10,029 nucleotides of DNA. Origin: an uncultured Eggerthellaceae bacterium. GTDB taxonomy: Bacteria; Actinomycetota; Coriobacteriia; Coriobacteriales; Eggerthellaceae. Each line of letters starts with the position of its first letter. The first letter of the stretch is position 1. The stretch spans positions 1 to 10,029 of the forward strand of contig CAJUQK010000044.1 of NCBI GenBank assembly GCA_910588205.1, written 5' to 3'. Below the pieces are notes generated by a model. That model had not been told where the DNA came from and searched no databases. It saw only the letters and a list, made by a program, of their open reading frames with translations. A program made the position numbers and the translations under genes. Positions 1 to 6,634 of this stretch are shown here, one piece after another.

Positions 1-14
1 ATTCCGCAGGCCGA

Positions 15-50
15 GAAAAGCGTGATATAAGCGAAGCATCACGTCTTTTC
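15..50. other. Stem-loop, possible terminator of a gene left of the window
   Basis: GAAAAG-CGTGAT (15-26) pairs with ATCACG-T-CTTTTC (38-50), leaving one bulged T and an 11-base loop. The outer part is A/T-only apart from the ends, so either strand has a short U-run built into the stem, as in some bidirectional terminators. There is no gene to its left in view, so the role is a guess; it could equally be part of the repeat-rich intergenic region. Confidence 0.35.
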
Positions 51-63
51 GAAGGACGAGGCC

Positions 64-147
64 AAGGCCGAACGCCCCTTGCGGGGAAGGGCGAGCATCT
101 TGACACCCGTGACGCCTAAGGCCGAATGCCCCTTGCGGGGAAGGCGT
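64..147. repeat. GC-rich direct repeat, two copies 54 bp apart
   Basis: Two near-identical 29-30 base units lie at 64-93 and 118-146. Both read AAGGCCGAA-C/T-GCCCC, then TTGC, then GGGGAAGG and a G/C-rich end. Each contains a small hairpin, CCCC-TTGC-GGGG (75-86 and 129-140). The second copy is also enclosed by ACGCCT (112-117) pairing with AGGCGT (142-147), making a larger stem-loop. A 63-codon reading frame crosses this region but has no ribosome binding site and no family resemblance, so I treat the stretch as non-coding. It is probably a dispersed or decayed intergenic repeat; the function is unknown. Confidence 0.6.
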
Positions 148-165
148 TATCCCAAACACGAGAGA

Positions 166-189
166 GGGCGGATCCAGATCCGCCCCTAC
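166..189 (-). repeat. REP-like element 1 (GTAG + 9-bp hairpin)
   Basis: Read on the minus strand it is GTAG followed by a perfect 9-bp stem GGGCGGATC, a 2-base loop and GATCCGCCC. The GTAG is the complement of CTAC at 186-189. Three further elements near the right end have exactly the same layout. GTAG or GGAG heading a palindrome is the known signature of REP elements associated with RAYT transposases. It lies 114 bases before queA. No transposase gene is in the window. Confidence 0.7.
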
Positions 190-249
190 GAGTTCAGGAT
201 GACGCATTTAGGAACGTCCCAGAATCACGCATGTGACATTTGGACCGTC

Positions 250-275
250 CCCTGTCATACGGCAATCTGACAGGG
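250..275. promoter_or_regulatory. Inverted repeat over the queA -35 region, possible operator
   Basis: CCCTGTCA (250-257) is perfectly inverted as TGACAGGG (268-275) with a 10-base spacer. The right arm contains most of the proposed queA -35 hexamer (267-272), so a protein bound here would compete with RNA polymerase. The flanks also resemble the bases following REP-like element B near 9935-9945, so it may instead be a remnant of that repeat family. Confidence 0.4.
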
Positions 276-295
276 AGAAACTATGGCGGTACAAT
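267..295 (+). promoter_or_regulatory. queA promoter, sigma-70 type
   Basis: CTGACA (267-272) matches the -35 consensus at five of six bases. It is followed by a 17-base spacer and TACAAT (290-295), also five of six. A start of transcription 6-8 bases past the -10 box would fall at about 301-303, directly before the queA ATG at 304. There is no Shine-Dalgarno sequence between the promoter and the ATG, so the transcript is predicted to be leaderless or nearly so. Confidence 0.7.
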
Positions 296-303
296 AACTA
301 GCC

Positions 304-1398
304 ATGAAGACCGCTGATTTCAACTATGAGCTCCCACCTGAGCTGATCGCCCAAAGCCCGCATGTGCCGCGGGACGAGTGTCGTCTACTGGTGCTCGATC
401 GCGCAACGGGTGCTCTGGAAGACCGCATCTTCCGGGATATCCTGGATTATCTGAGCCCTGGGGACCTACTCGTTGCCAACGAGACTCGGGTGCTCCCGGC
501 TCGCCTGTTGGGCCACAAGCGCGGCACCGGTGGAGAGTCAGAGGTGTTCTTGCTCCGAGAGGTGCAAGGACCAGAACCACGTACCAACGCCGTAGCCTTC
601 TGGGAAGCGCTCGTGCGTCCTGGCAAGCGCTTGAAGCCCGGAAGCGGTGCCATCGTGGACTTCCTGGCACCAGATGGATCTGTGGCCCTTTCAGCCGAAG
701 TGGTGGACTGGGCAACCAATGCCCAAAAGGGAGAGCGCATTGTGCGCCTTTCCACAGAGCTACCCTCTCTGGATGAAGCCCTCCATGCCGCAGGTAGAAC
801 GCCGTTGCCTCCCTACATAAAAGACTATGCTGGAGATGATGAGCTGTATCAGACGGTCTATGCTCAGCGAGAGAGCTCGGCCGCCGCTCCTACAGCAGGT
901 CTTCACTTCACTCCCGAGCTCATCCAAGCTTGCCAAGCCCAAGGCGTGAAGTGGGAAACGGTCGAACTGGAAGTGGGGTTGGATACCTTTCGCGTGGTAG
1001 ATGAAGAGGATGCCGAAGATCACGCCATGCACACAGAGCGCTATACCGTACCCGAAGCCACCGTTCGCGCCATCCAGCGCACCAAGGAGGCAGGAGGCCG
1101 CGTCTTCGCCGTAGGCACCACCAGCACGCGCTCTCTGGAGAGCGCGTGCCGGGATACAGCAGGGGCGTTTGTCGGACTTGAACCAAAGGAGCGCGCTGCC
1201 ACCAACCTGTTCCTTCTGCCGGGGAGCCCATTCCACGTGGTAGATGGCCTCATCACCAACTTCCATGTGCCTCGCTCCACGCTGATGATGCTGGTGTCTG
1301 CCTTCGCGAGCCGTGACCAAATCATGGAAGCCTATACCCATGCTATAGCGGAGCGCTACCGGATGCTCTCCTTCGGCGATGCCATGTTGATCCTATGA
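304..1398 (+). CDS. queA: S-adenosylmethionine:tRNA ribosyltransferase-isomerase
   Basis: QueA transfers and isomerises the ribose of S-adenosylmethionine onto 7-aminomethyl-7-deazaguanine at the wobble position of tRNAs, giving epoxyqueuosine in queuosine synthesis. It is cytoplasmic. The 364-residue protein is slightly longer than the usual ~340-350 but collinear: the N-terminus has the family's F-x-Y-x-L-P-x-x-L-I-A-Q-x-P pattern, the centre has A-P-T-A-G-L-H-F, then V-G-T-T-S-T-R-S-L-E-S (270-280) and near the end N-F-H-V-P-R-S-T-L from residue 319. The start fits this conserved N-terminus and lies 8 bases after the -10 box with no Shine-Dalgarno. No other queuosine gene adjoins it, and the next gene is convergent, so it is probably monocistronic. 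Confidence 0.96.
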   Translation: MKTADFNYELPPELIAQSPHVPRDECRLLVLDRATGALEDRIFRDILDYLSPGDLLVANETRVLPARLLGHKRGTGGESEVFLLREVQGPEPRTNAVAFWEALVRPGKRLKPGSGAIVDFLAPDGSVALSAEVVDWATNAQKGERIVRLSTELPSLDEALHAAGRTPLPPYIKDYAGDDELYQTVYAQRESSAAAPTAGLHFTPELIQACQAQGVKWETVELEVGLDTFRVVDEEDAEDHAMHTERYTVPEATVRAIQRTKEAGGRVFAVGTTSTRSLESACRDTAGAFVGLEPKERAATNLFLLPGSPFHVVDGLITNFHVPRSTLMMLVSAFASRDQIMEAYTHAIAERYRMLSFGDAMLIL

Positions 1399-1432
1399 AA
1401 AAAACCGGCCCCTCCCGAAGGAAGAGCCGGTT
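1398..1432 (-). terminator. Intrinsic terminator of the cold-shock gene
   Basis: On the minus strand the cold-shock stop codon is followed by AACCGGC (from 1432 down to 1426), an imperfect inner stem with a short loop, and GCCGGTT running straight into seven T residues (1404-1398). This is a classic hairpin plus U-tract. The last A of the queA TGA stop codon is the last base of the T-tract in the other direction. On the plus strand the hairpin is followed only by TTCGTAGGTTGTG, so it would end queA transcripts less well. Confidence 0.8.
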
Positions 1433-1455
1433 CGTAGGTTGTGTTTATGCTGCGC

Positions 1456-1659
1456 TTACAGTTTGCAGACGTTGCTTGCCTGCAGCTTGCCGTTCTGACC
1501 AGTGGTCACGTCGAAGGAGACTGCAGCCCCTTCATCCAGGGTCTTGAAGCCATCCATCTTGATCTCTGAGAAGTGAACGAACAGATCCTCACCGTCCGGC
1601 TGAGAGATGAATCCATAGCCCTTCTCCGGGTTGAACCACTTAACAGTACCTTCCGCCAT
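1456..1659 (-). CDS. Cold-shock protein, CspA family RNA chaperone
   Basis: A 67-residue single cold-shock domain protein, the normal length for the family, which binds single-stranded RNA and DNA and melts secondary structure in mRNA. RNP1 is K-G-Y-G-F-I-S (13-19) and RNP2 is L-F-V-H-F (26-30), with W8 and F9 completing the aromatic surface. The start is supported by GAGGA with a 6-base spacer. An untypical feature is a cysteine near the C-terminus (N-V-C-K-L). It is transcribed alone, ends at a strong intrinsic terminator and is preceded by a structured leader, so control at the RNA level is plausible. Several csp paralogues are usual per genome, so I do not assign a letter. Confidence 0.96.
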   Translation of the reverse strand: MAEGTVKWFNPEKGYGFISQPDGEDLFVHFSEIKMDGFKTLDEGAAVSFDVTTGQNGKLQASNVCKL

Positions 1660-1770
1660 GCTAAATCCTCTTTCCTAAAGCCTTGCTCCCGCAAGACCTT
1701 GAACCGACGCTCAAGCTGTCACCTTCGCAGCTGGAGCATGCTCCCATTATGCGGAGCACGCATCACTATA
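1660..1770 (-). promoter_or_regulatory. Structured 5' leader and putative promoter of the cold-shock gene
   Basis: TATAGT on the minus strand (1770-1765) is a good -10 candidate; no convincing -35 is seen 16-18 bases before it. Transcription from there would give a leader of about 100 bases. It contains three hairpins (positions on the plus strand): CTTGC/GCAAG (1682-1695), AGCTG/CAGCT (1714-1732) and TGCTCC/GGAGCA (1739-1758, extendable to 1736-1761 across one mismatch). GGAGCA occurs twice (1733, 1753) around TGCTCC, and GCTCC recurs at 1685, so different pairings exclude each other. Long structured leaders that refold with temperature are known for cspA in Escherichia coli; the comparison is by analogy only. 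Confidence 0.45.
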
Positions 1771-1790
1771 CGCTAATTATCTCCGTCAGG

Positions 1791-1810
1791 GGAGCAGATT
1801 TCGAAGCTCC
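1791..1810 (-). terminator. Weak hairpin downstream of the 141-residue gene
   Basis: GGAGC (1791-1795) pairs with GCTCC (1806-1810) around a 10-base loop. It lies between the stop of the unknown protein gene at 1867 and the cold-shock promoter region. No T-run follows on the minus strand, so termination is uncertain and read-through into the csp gene is possible. Confidence 0.25.
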
Positions 1811-1866
1811 TCGTTTTTCCTGCAAACTCGTTGCTGAATCGAAACCTTCATTTCGGCCGATTAGTG

Positions 1867-2292
1867 CTACGACTCCGGTACGAAGTCTGCCAGCGCCTCC
1901 GTGAGGATAGGCTCCATGGTTTGGGAACCACCCTGCATATCCGAGATGTCATGCCCATAGGCCTCCGCAATGGCTCTGGCCTGATCCCGTCGAAGGGTAG
2001 CCAGTTCCGCATTCCCCGCTTCTGCCTGATAGGCCGAGGCGAGCAGGATGGACCGAGCCACGTATTCTGAGACTCCCGGGTCAGTGCCCATGACCTGCAT
2101 GATCTGGGCGATGGAATCCGGTGCCAACGCTAGGAAGGCCCCTCCATCCAACGCCACCGCCTGACCCACGGCCTCCTCTAAGGAACGGGCGGCCTCTTCT
2201 GGGTCTTTCTGGGTTGACTGAAGCGTGATAGTGCGCATGACTGCCGTAGCCAGATCCATCAGCATCTTCATGATGTAGTCTTGGTGTAGCAT
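1867..2292 (-). CDS. Small helical protein of unknown function (DUF6483-like)
   Basis: A 141-residue, acidic, probably all-helical cytoplasmic protein with no signal peptide or membrane segment. It starts M-L-H-Q-D-Y-I-M-K-M, a pattern I associate with the DUF6483 family (Q-D-Y-hydrophobic-M/R-M followed by an amphipathic helix); this is memory, not a search. The middle is rich in E, A and L (D-P-E-E-A-A-R-S-L-E-E-A), then L-A-P-D-S-I and an A-L-rich C-terminal half, suggesting a helical hairpin repeat. It follows aspS after 23 bases and is the last gene of the minus-strand series. No Shine-Dalgarno sequence is visible: the place where it should be is occupied by a half REP-like element. Translation probably depends on coupling to aspS. 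The function is not known to me. Confidence 0.75.
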   Translation of the reverse strand: MLHQDYIMKMLMDLATAVMRTITLQSTQKDPEEAARSLEEAVGQAVALDGGAFLALAPDSIAQIMQVMGTDPGVSEYVARSILLASAYQAEAGNAELATLRRDQARAIAEAYGHDISDMQGGSQTMEPILTEALADFVPES

Positions 2293-2304
2293 ACAGCGTC
2301 TTCG

Positions 2305-2319
2305 CAGGTCCGCCCCTAC
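2305..2319 (-). repeat. Half REP-like element overlapping the aspS stop codon
   Basis: On the minus strand, GTAG (2319-2316), GGGCGGACC (2315-2307) and TG (2306-2305) match the first 15 bases of REP-like element 1 with one difference (GACC for GATC), including the 2-base loop. The second half of the stem is missing and the sequence becomes unrelated. The TAG inside GTAG is the aspS stop codon. The match is short, but it covers head, stem and loop in order. Confidence 0.45.
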
Positions 2320-4094
2320 AACAGGCGCAGATCCACTTCCTTGAGCTGGCGTGCAGTCACCTCAGAAGGCGCCCCCGTCATGGGATCCGCCGCACTGGAG
2401 GTCTTCGGGAACGCTATGACATCACGGATGGAATCCTTGCCTGCCAGGAGCATCACCAGACGGTCCAATCCTAAGGCGATACCCCCGTGAGGGGGTGTAC
2501 CCAAGGACAGCGCGTTCAGCAGATGACCGAACTTCTCGTCGATATCCTCATCGCTAAGCCCCAGCACCCGCAACACGCGCCGCTGCTCTTCGGGGTTGTG
2601 GATGCGGATGGAGCCACCGCCCATCTCGTAGCCATCCATGACGATGTCATAGGCGTAGCTACCGCAGGCCAGGGGGTCCGTTTCCATGAGATCAACATCC
2701 TCATGGACGATCTTGCTGAAGGGATGATGCTCAGCAGCATACTTCTTCTCGTCCTCGTCATACTTGAACATGGGGAAATCCACCACCCAAAGGAGCTCGT
2801 GGCCCTCCCGGGGGATATCCAGCAGATCAGCCATGTGCAGGCGCAGGGCAGAGAGCACCGCATTGGCCACTTCGGGCTTATCGGCAGCGAAGAGGAGCAG
2901 ATCTCCCGGCTCGACTTCCATCTCTGCCTTAAGGGCGGCCCACTCGTCTTCGGTGAAGAACTTCTTGATGGGGCTCTTCTCTTCGCCGGAGGTGGTGAAT
3001 GCCACCCAAGCCATACCCTTGGCGCCATTAGCCTCAGCTATGCTGGCCAGCTTCTCTACATCTCCACGGCTCCAGTCTCCGGCCCCCTTCGCATTGATAG
3101 CCTTCACCACGCCACCGGACTGAGCCACGCTGGCGAACACCTTGAAGCCCGTGTCGCGCACGATATCGGTGATGTCATGGAGCAACATGCCGAAACGGGT
3201 ATCCGGCCGATCGCAACCGTACCTATCCATTGCCTCTTGATAGGCCATGCGGCGCAGCGGGGTATCCAACTCAAGCCCCACGGCCTTGAAGACCTCCTGC
3301 AGAACGCCTTCCATCATGGTCATGACGTCATCTTCAGTGACGAAGGACATCTCGATATCCACCTGGGTGAATTCCGGCTGACGGTCAGCTCGCAGGTCCT
3401 CATCGCGGAAGCAGCGCGCTATCTGGAAGTAACGCTCCACCCCGGCTGCCATGAGCATCTGCTTGAACTGCTGAGGGCTTTGGGGCAACGCGTAGAACTT
3501 GCCCGGATTCGGGCGGCTGGGCACGATGTAGTCCCGAGCGCCTTCTGGGGTGGAGTTCGCCAGGATAGGCGTTTCCACCTCCACGAAACCGCGCTTATCC
3601 AAAGCTCGGCGCATGGCCTGCATCACCGTGTGACGCAGATGCAGATTCGCGTACATCTCCGGTCGGCGCAGGTCTAGGTAGCGCCATCTCATGCGCGTGG
3701 TCTCGTCGGTTTCGATGCCGTCTTCTATGGCGAAGGGAGGCGTCACTGACTTGTTCAGCACCTCAAGGCTGCTGGCGAGGATCTCTATCTGACCGGTGGC
3801 CATATCAGGGTTCACAGCATCGGCAGCCCGCAGGCGCACACGACCCTGCACCTTGAGAACGTCTTCACGGCCAACGTGCTCCGCCTTCGCGAAATCATCC
3901 CCAGACACGCAATCCGGATCCACCACGATCTGGGTGTATCCGGTGCGATCACGGAGGTCTATGAAGATGAGACCGCCATGGTCACGGTTATGCCAAGCCC
4001 AACCGGTGAGCGTCACCTCGCAGCCATCATCGCTGGCGCGGAGCTGCCCACAGGTAGCCGTATGCATGCTGTATTCATTGATGAGATCAGTCAT
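2316..4094 (-). CDS. aspS: Aspartyl-tRNA synthetase, probably non-discriminating
   Basis: AspS joins aspartate to tRNA-Asp. The 592-residue protein has the bacterial domain order: N-terminal OB-fold anticodon-binding domain (about 10-115), class II catalytic core with motif 2 F-R-D-E-D-L-R from residue 229 and motif 3 G-L-D-R-L around 542-546, and the GAD insertion between them (about 295-420). It ends naturally at V-D-L-R-L-L. Residue H39, in R-D-H-G-G, corresponds to H31 of the Pseudomonas aeruginosa enzyme, which marks AspRS forms that also charge tRNA-Asn; Escherichia coli has Leu there. The start used adds nine residues before M10, where many homologues begin; its Shine-Dalgarno is weak, so M10 is an alternative. 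hisS lies 51 bases upstream and a possible internal promoter precedes aspS. Confidence 0.96.
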   Translation of the reverse strand: MTDLINEYSMHTATCGQLRASDDGCEVTLTGWAWHNRDHGGLIFIDLRDRTGYTQIVVDPDCVSGDDFAKAEHVGREDVLKVQGRVRLRAADAVNPDMATGQIEILASSLEVLNKSVTPPFAIEDGIETDETTRMRWRYLDLRRPEMYANLHLRHTVMQAMRRALDKRGFVEVETPILANSTPEGARDYIVPSRPNPGKFYALPQSPQQFKQMLMAAGVERYFQIARCFRDEDLRADRQPEFTQVDIEMSFVTEDDVMTMMEGVLQEVFKAVGLELDTPLRRMAYQEAMDRYGCDRPDTRFGMLLHDITDIVRDTGFKVFASVAQSGGVVKAINAKGAGDWSRGDVEKLASIAEANGAKGMAWVAFTTSGEEKSPIKKFFTEDEWAALKAEMEVEPGDLLLFAADKPEVANAVLSALRLHMADLLDIPREGHELLWVVDFPMFKYDEDEKKYAAEHHPFSKIVHEDVDLMETDPLACGSYAYDIVMDGYEMGGGSIRIHNPEEQRRVLRVLGLSDEDIDEKFGHLLNALSLGTPPHGGIALGLDRLVMLLAGKDSIRDVIAFPKTSSAADPMTGAPSEVTARQLKEVDLRLL

Positions 4095-4137
4095 CGTCTC
4101 TCAGGTCCCTTTCGGTCAGATGATGTGAAACTGCCCT

Positions 4138-4166
4138 ATTGTACGCTACCCGAGGATATCTTTCAC
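4138..4166 (-). promoter_or_regulatory. Possible internal promoter for aspS
   Basis: In the hisS-aspS gap the minus strand reads TACAAT (4143-4138), a five-of-six -10 box, with GTGAAA (4166-4161) 17 bases before it as a four-of-six -35 box that lies in the end of hisS. A transcript would begin at about 4131, leaving a leader of some 36 bases before the aspS ATG. It would let aspS be transcribed apart from the leu-hisS series. Chance occurrence cannot be excluded. Confidence 0.4.
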
Positions 4167-5459
4167 CACGCCTGCCGCCACGTCCTTGGGCACCAGCTGT
4201 TCCTCATGGGAAGCCATATCCCTCACGCGCACGTTGCCCGCTTCCAGCTCATCCGGCCCCAGGATGACCACGACCTGCGCCCCCAGCTTATCTGCCAGCT
4301 TGAACTGGCTCTTCAAAGAGCGCTGCTGGTAGTCTGTCTGAGCTGCCATACCACCGTCTCGCAGGAGCTGAGCCAAAGCGAATCCGTCCGTACGCACCTC
4401 ATCGTTCACACAGGCGACGAACACCTGGCAAGCCTGAGCCCGAGGGAACGTGCAGCCTGCCTCTTCCAGCACATCAGCACAGCGCTCGAACCCAAGTGCA
4501 AAGCCGAAGCCTGGCGTGGGCCTGCCGCCCACCTCTTCGGTTAGCTTGTCATAGCGACCACCTCCGCCGATGGCGTTTTGAGCCTTGTCCGAGTTAGCCA
4601 CCTGCACTTCGAAGACCGTACGCGTGTAGTAATCTAAGCCGCGCACAAGCCGCGGATCCTCAACGTAGGTGATACCTGCCAGCTCCAACAGGTTACGCAC
4701 CTGTTCATAATGATCGGCGCAATCGGTGCAGAGGAAGTCGGCTATCTTCGGCGCTCCTTCCATGACGGCAGCGCATCCCTGATCCTTACAATCGAAGGCA
4801 CGGAGCGGATTTAGTTCCATGCGCGTACGGCAAGTCCCGCATAGTTGGCTCTCATGCTGCTCCATATAGGCGCGTACTGCCTCCCGGTAAGCAGGGCGGC
4901 AGGTTTCGCACCCCATGGAGTTCACGAGCAGCGTCATGGATGAGGAAGGGATGCCCACGTCTGCGAAGAAGCGCATGAGCATGATGATGCCCTCAGCATC
5001 GATGGCGGGATCCTCTGCTCCCAAGCATTCGATACCCACCTGGTTGAACTCCCGTTGGCGCCCCTTCTGGGGACGTTCCGCCCGGAACATCTGGCCAGCA
5101 TACATGAGTTTCGCCGGAGGGGCTCCCTGAGGTACCAGATCATGCTGAACGGCCGCGCGTACCACTCCGGCCGTACCTTCAGGGCGAAGAGAGAGCCTGC
5201 TCTTGCCCGGCAGCTTCTCCCCATCCAGGAGCTTCGTCAGATTCGCACCAGAGATAGCCGTGAACATCTCCTTGCTAACCACATCCGTAGCTTGACCTAT
5301 TCCCCGGACGAAGAGCTCCGTCCGCTCCATGACCGGTGTCTCCATAGGCAGATACCCATACCGCCCGAAGACCTCTTGGGCCGTATGCTTGAATTGCTCC
5401 CAGAAGAGCTTGCGATCGGGCAGCATATCATAGGTACCCTCAGGTGCATTGATCGCCAT
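4146..5459 (-). CDS. hisS: Histidyl-tRNA synthetase
   Basis: HisS charges tRNA-His with histidine. The 437-residue length is typical of bacterial HisRS. The N-terminus has A-P-E-G-T-Y-D-M-L-P; motif 2 begins F-R-A-E-R-P at residue 125; the histidine-specific motif R-G-L-D-Y-Y-T-R-T-V-F starts at R273; G-G-G-G-R-Y-D-K-L follows; the C-terminal 90 residues form the anticodon-binding domain. Residues 180-250 hold eight or more cysteines in C-x-x-C pairs (C-E-T-C, C-G-T-C, C-T-D-C), a cysteine-rich insertion also found in Clostridium- and Bacillus-type HisRS. The start is set by AAAGGA with an 8-base spacer. It follows leuB by 57 bases, with a small hairpin between, and precedes aspS; hisS-aspS pairing is common in Gram-positive bacteria. 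Confidence 0.97.
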   Translation of the reverse strand: MAINAPEGTYDMLPDRKLFWEQFKHTAQEVFGRYGYLPMETPVMERTELFVRGIGQATDVVSKEMFTAISGANLTKLLDGEKLPGKSRLSLRPEGTAGVVRAAVQHDLVPQGAPPAKLMYAGQMFRAERPQKGRQREFNQVGIECLGAEDPAIDAEGIIMLMRFFADVGIPSSSMTLLVNSMGCETCRPAYREAVRAYMEQHESQLCGTCRTRMELNPLRAFDCKDQGCAAVMEGAPKIADFLCTDCADHYEQVRNLLELAGITYVEDPRLVRGLDYYTRTVFEVQVANSDKAQNAIGGGGRYDKLTEEVGGRPTPGFGFALGFERCADVLEEAGCTFPRAQACQVFVACVNDEVRTDGFALAQLLRDGGMAAQTDYQQRSLKSQFKLADKLGAQVVVILGPDELEAGNVRVRDMASHEEQLVPKDVAAGVVKDILG

Positions 5460-5487
5460 GGATCAGGTCCTTTCCCCTCATCTACGG

Positions 5488-5506
5488 AAAGCAAGCTGAA
5501 GCTTGC
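5488..5506 (-). terminator. Short hairpin between leuB and hisS, possible attenuator or processing site
   Basis: On the minus strand GCAAGC (5506-5501), a TTCA loop and GCTTGC (5496-5491) form a perfect 6-bp stem followed by only three T residues. That is weak for a full terminator. It may lower read-through from leuB into hisS or protect the 3' end of a leuCDB transcript. No clear promoter for hisS was found in this gap. Confidence 0.4.
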
Positions 5507-5516
5507 CCCTGACAGC

Positions 5517-6623
5517 TTAAAGATGATCGACCACGAGATCGCCCATGCGTGACGTATCCACGACCTTCTCCTTCGGCGTGGCCCCATCCGCAATATCACC
5601 CGTGCGCCAACCAGCATCCAGCACCGCGGTCACCGCACGGCGCACATCATCTGCCGCTTCCTGGGCGTTGAAGCTATAGCGCAGCATCATCTCCACGGAG
5701 AGGATCTGAGCCAGCGGGTTGGCGATGCCCTGACCAGCGATATCCGGCGCACTTCCGTGAGAAGGCTCATAAAGGGCGGTACCGTCCCCGAGGCTGGCGC
5801 TGGCCAACATCCCTAAAGAACCGGTGATCTGGGCCGCCTCATCGGAGAGGATATCCCCGAACATGTTCTCCGTCACCAGGACGTCGAAGTCTGCTGGGCG
5901 CGTGATCAGCTGCATGGCGCAATTGTCCACGAGGATATCCTCGAGCTCAACATCCGGATAATCCTCTTCATGGATCCGGTGCACCACCTCTCGCCACAGG
6001 CGGGAGGATTCCAGCACATTGGCCTTATCAACGCTGGTCACCTTGCCCCGACGCTTGCGAGCCGCTTCGAAGGCCTGGCGTGCGATGCGGTCTATCTCAT
6101 ATTCGCGATACTCCATGGTGTCATAGGCACGCTGGCCCGGGGTGCCATCCACACCCGCTCCGGCTTCGTCGTAGAAACGCTCGCGTCGGCCGAAGTACAC
6201 GCCGCCCGTAAGCTCACGGACCATCATGAGATCTACGCCCTCGATCACCTCAGGTTTGAGCGTAGAGGCTCCCGAAAGCGCATCGAATATCTGCACGGGA
6301 CGGAGGTTGGTATAGAGTTGAAGCCCTTTGCGAATGCCCAAGAGCCCCTGCTCAGGGCGGGGCTTATCTGGATCTGTCGTGTCCCATTTCGGACCGCCCA
6401 CCGCAGCGAGGAGCACCGCATCGGCAGCCTTCGCCATTTCCAAGATGGACGCAGGAAGCGCCTCTCCGCAGGCATCTATGGCTGCACCGCCAATGAGCGC
6501 CTCTGTATAGGCGAATGTCAAACCATGCTTCGCACCAACGGCATCAAGCACCTTGACACCCTCAGCGATGATCTCAGGCCCGATGCCGTCCCCCGGCAGC
6601 AAGCATATCTTGTATGCGATCAT
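5517..6623 (-). CDS. leuB: 3-isopropylmalate dehydrogenase
   Basis: LeuB oxidises and decarboxylates 3-isopropylmalate with NAD+, yielding 2-oxoisocaproate, the third step of leucine synthesis. The 368-residue protein is standard in length. It opens with L-P-G-D-G-I-G-P-E, carries L-T-G-G-V-Y-F-G, the catalytic-lysine motif V-D-K-A-N-V-L with K200, D-N-C-A-M-Q-L, and the metal-binding G-D-I-L-S-D-E-A, then G-S-A-P-D-I-A-G in the cofactor region. These fit isopropylmalate rather than isocitrate dehydrogenase. The ATG is preceded by AGGAGG with a 7-base spacer, and that ribosome binding site overlaps the leuD stop codon (TAGGAGG), so the two are probably translationally coupled. Confidence 0.97.
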   Translation of the reverse strand: MIAYKICLLPGDGIGPEIIAEGVKVLDAVGAKHGLTFAYTEALIGGAAIDACGEALPASILEMAKAADAVLLAAVGGPKWDTTDPDKPRPEQGLLGIRKGLQLYTNLRPVQIFDALSGASTLKPEVIEGVDLMMVRELTGGVYFGRRERFYDEAGAGVDGTPGQRAYDTMEYREYEIDRIARQAFEAARKRRGKVTSVDKANVLESSRLWREVVHRIHEEDYPDVELEDILVDNCAMQLITRPADFDVLVTENMFGDILSDEAAQITGSLGMLASASLGDGTALYEPSHGSAPDIAGQGIANPLAQILSVEMMLRYSFNAQEAADDVRRAVTAVLDAGWRTGDIADGATPKEKVVDTSRMGDLVVDHL

Positions 6624-6634
6624 AGATCTGCCTC

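Noticed and set aside
79..270. 63-codon open frame in the left intergenic region
   Set aside because: It runs through a direct repeat and a REP-like hairpin, lacks a Shine-Dalgarno sequence and resembles no protein.
2487..3677. 396-codon open frame on the plus strand opposite aspS
   Set aside because: It is antisense to a certain aspS, has no family resemblance and its histidine- and leucine-rich composition is what the reverse of this GC-rich codon use gives.
4095..4145. T-box leader before aspS
   Set aside because: The 51-base gap is far too short for a T-box and lacks the AGGGTGGNACCGCG-like signature.
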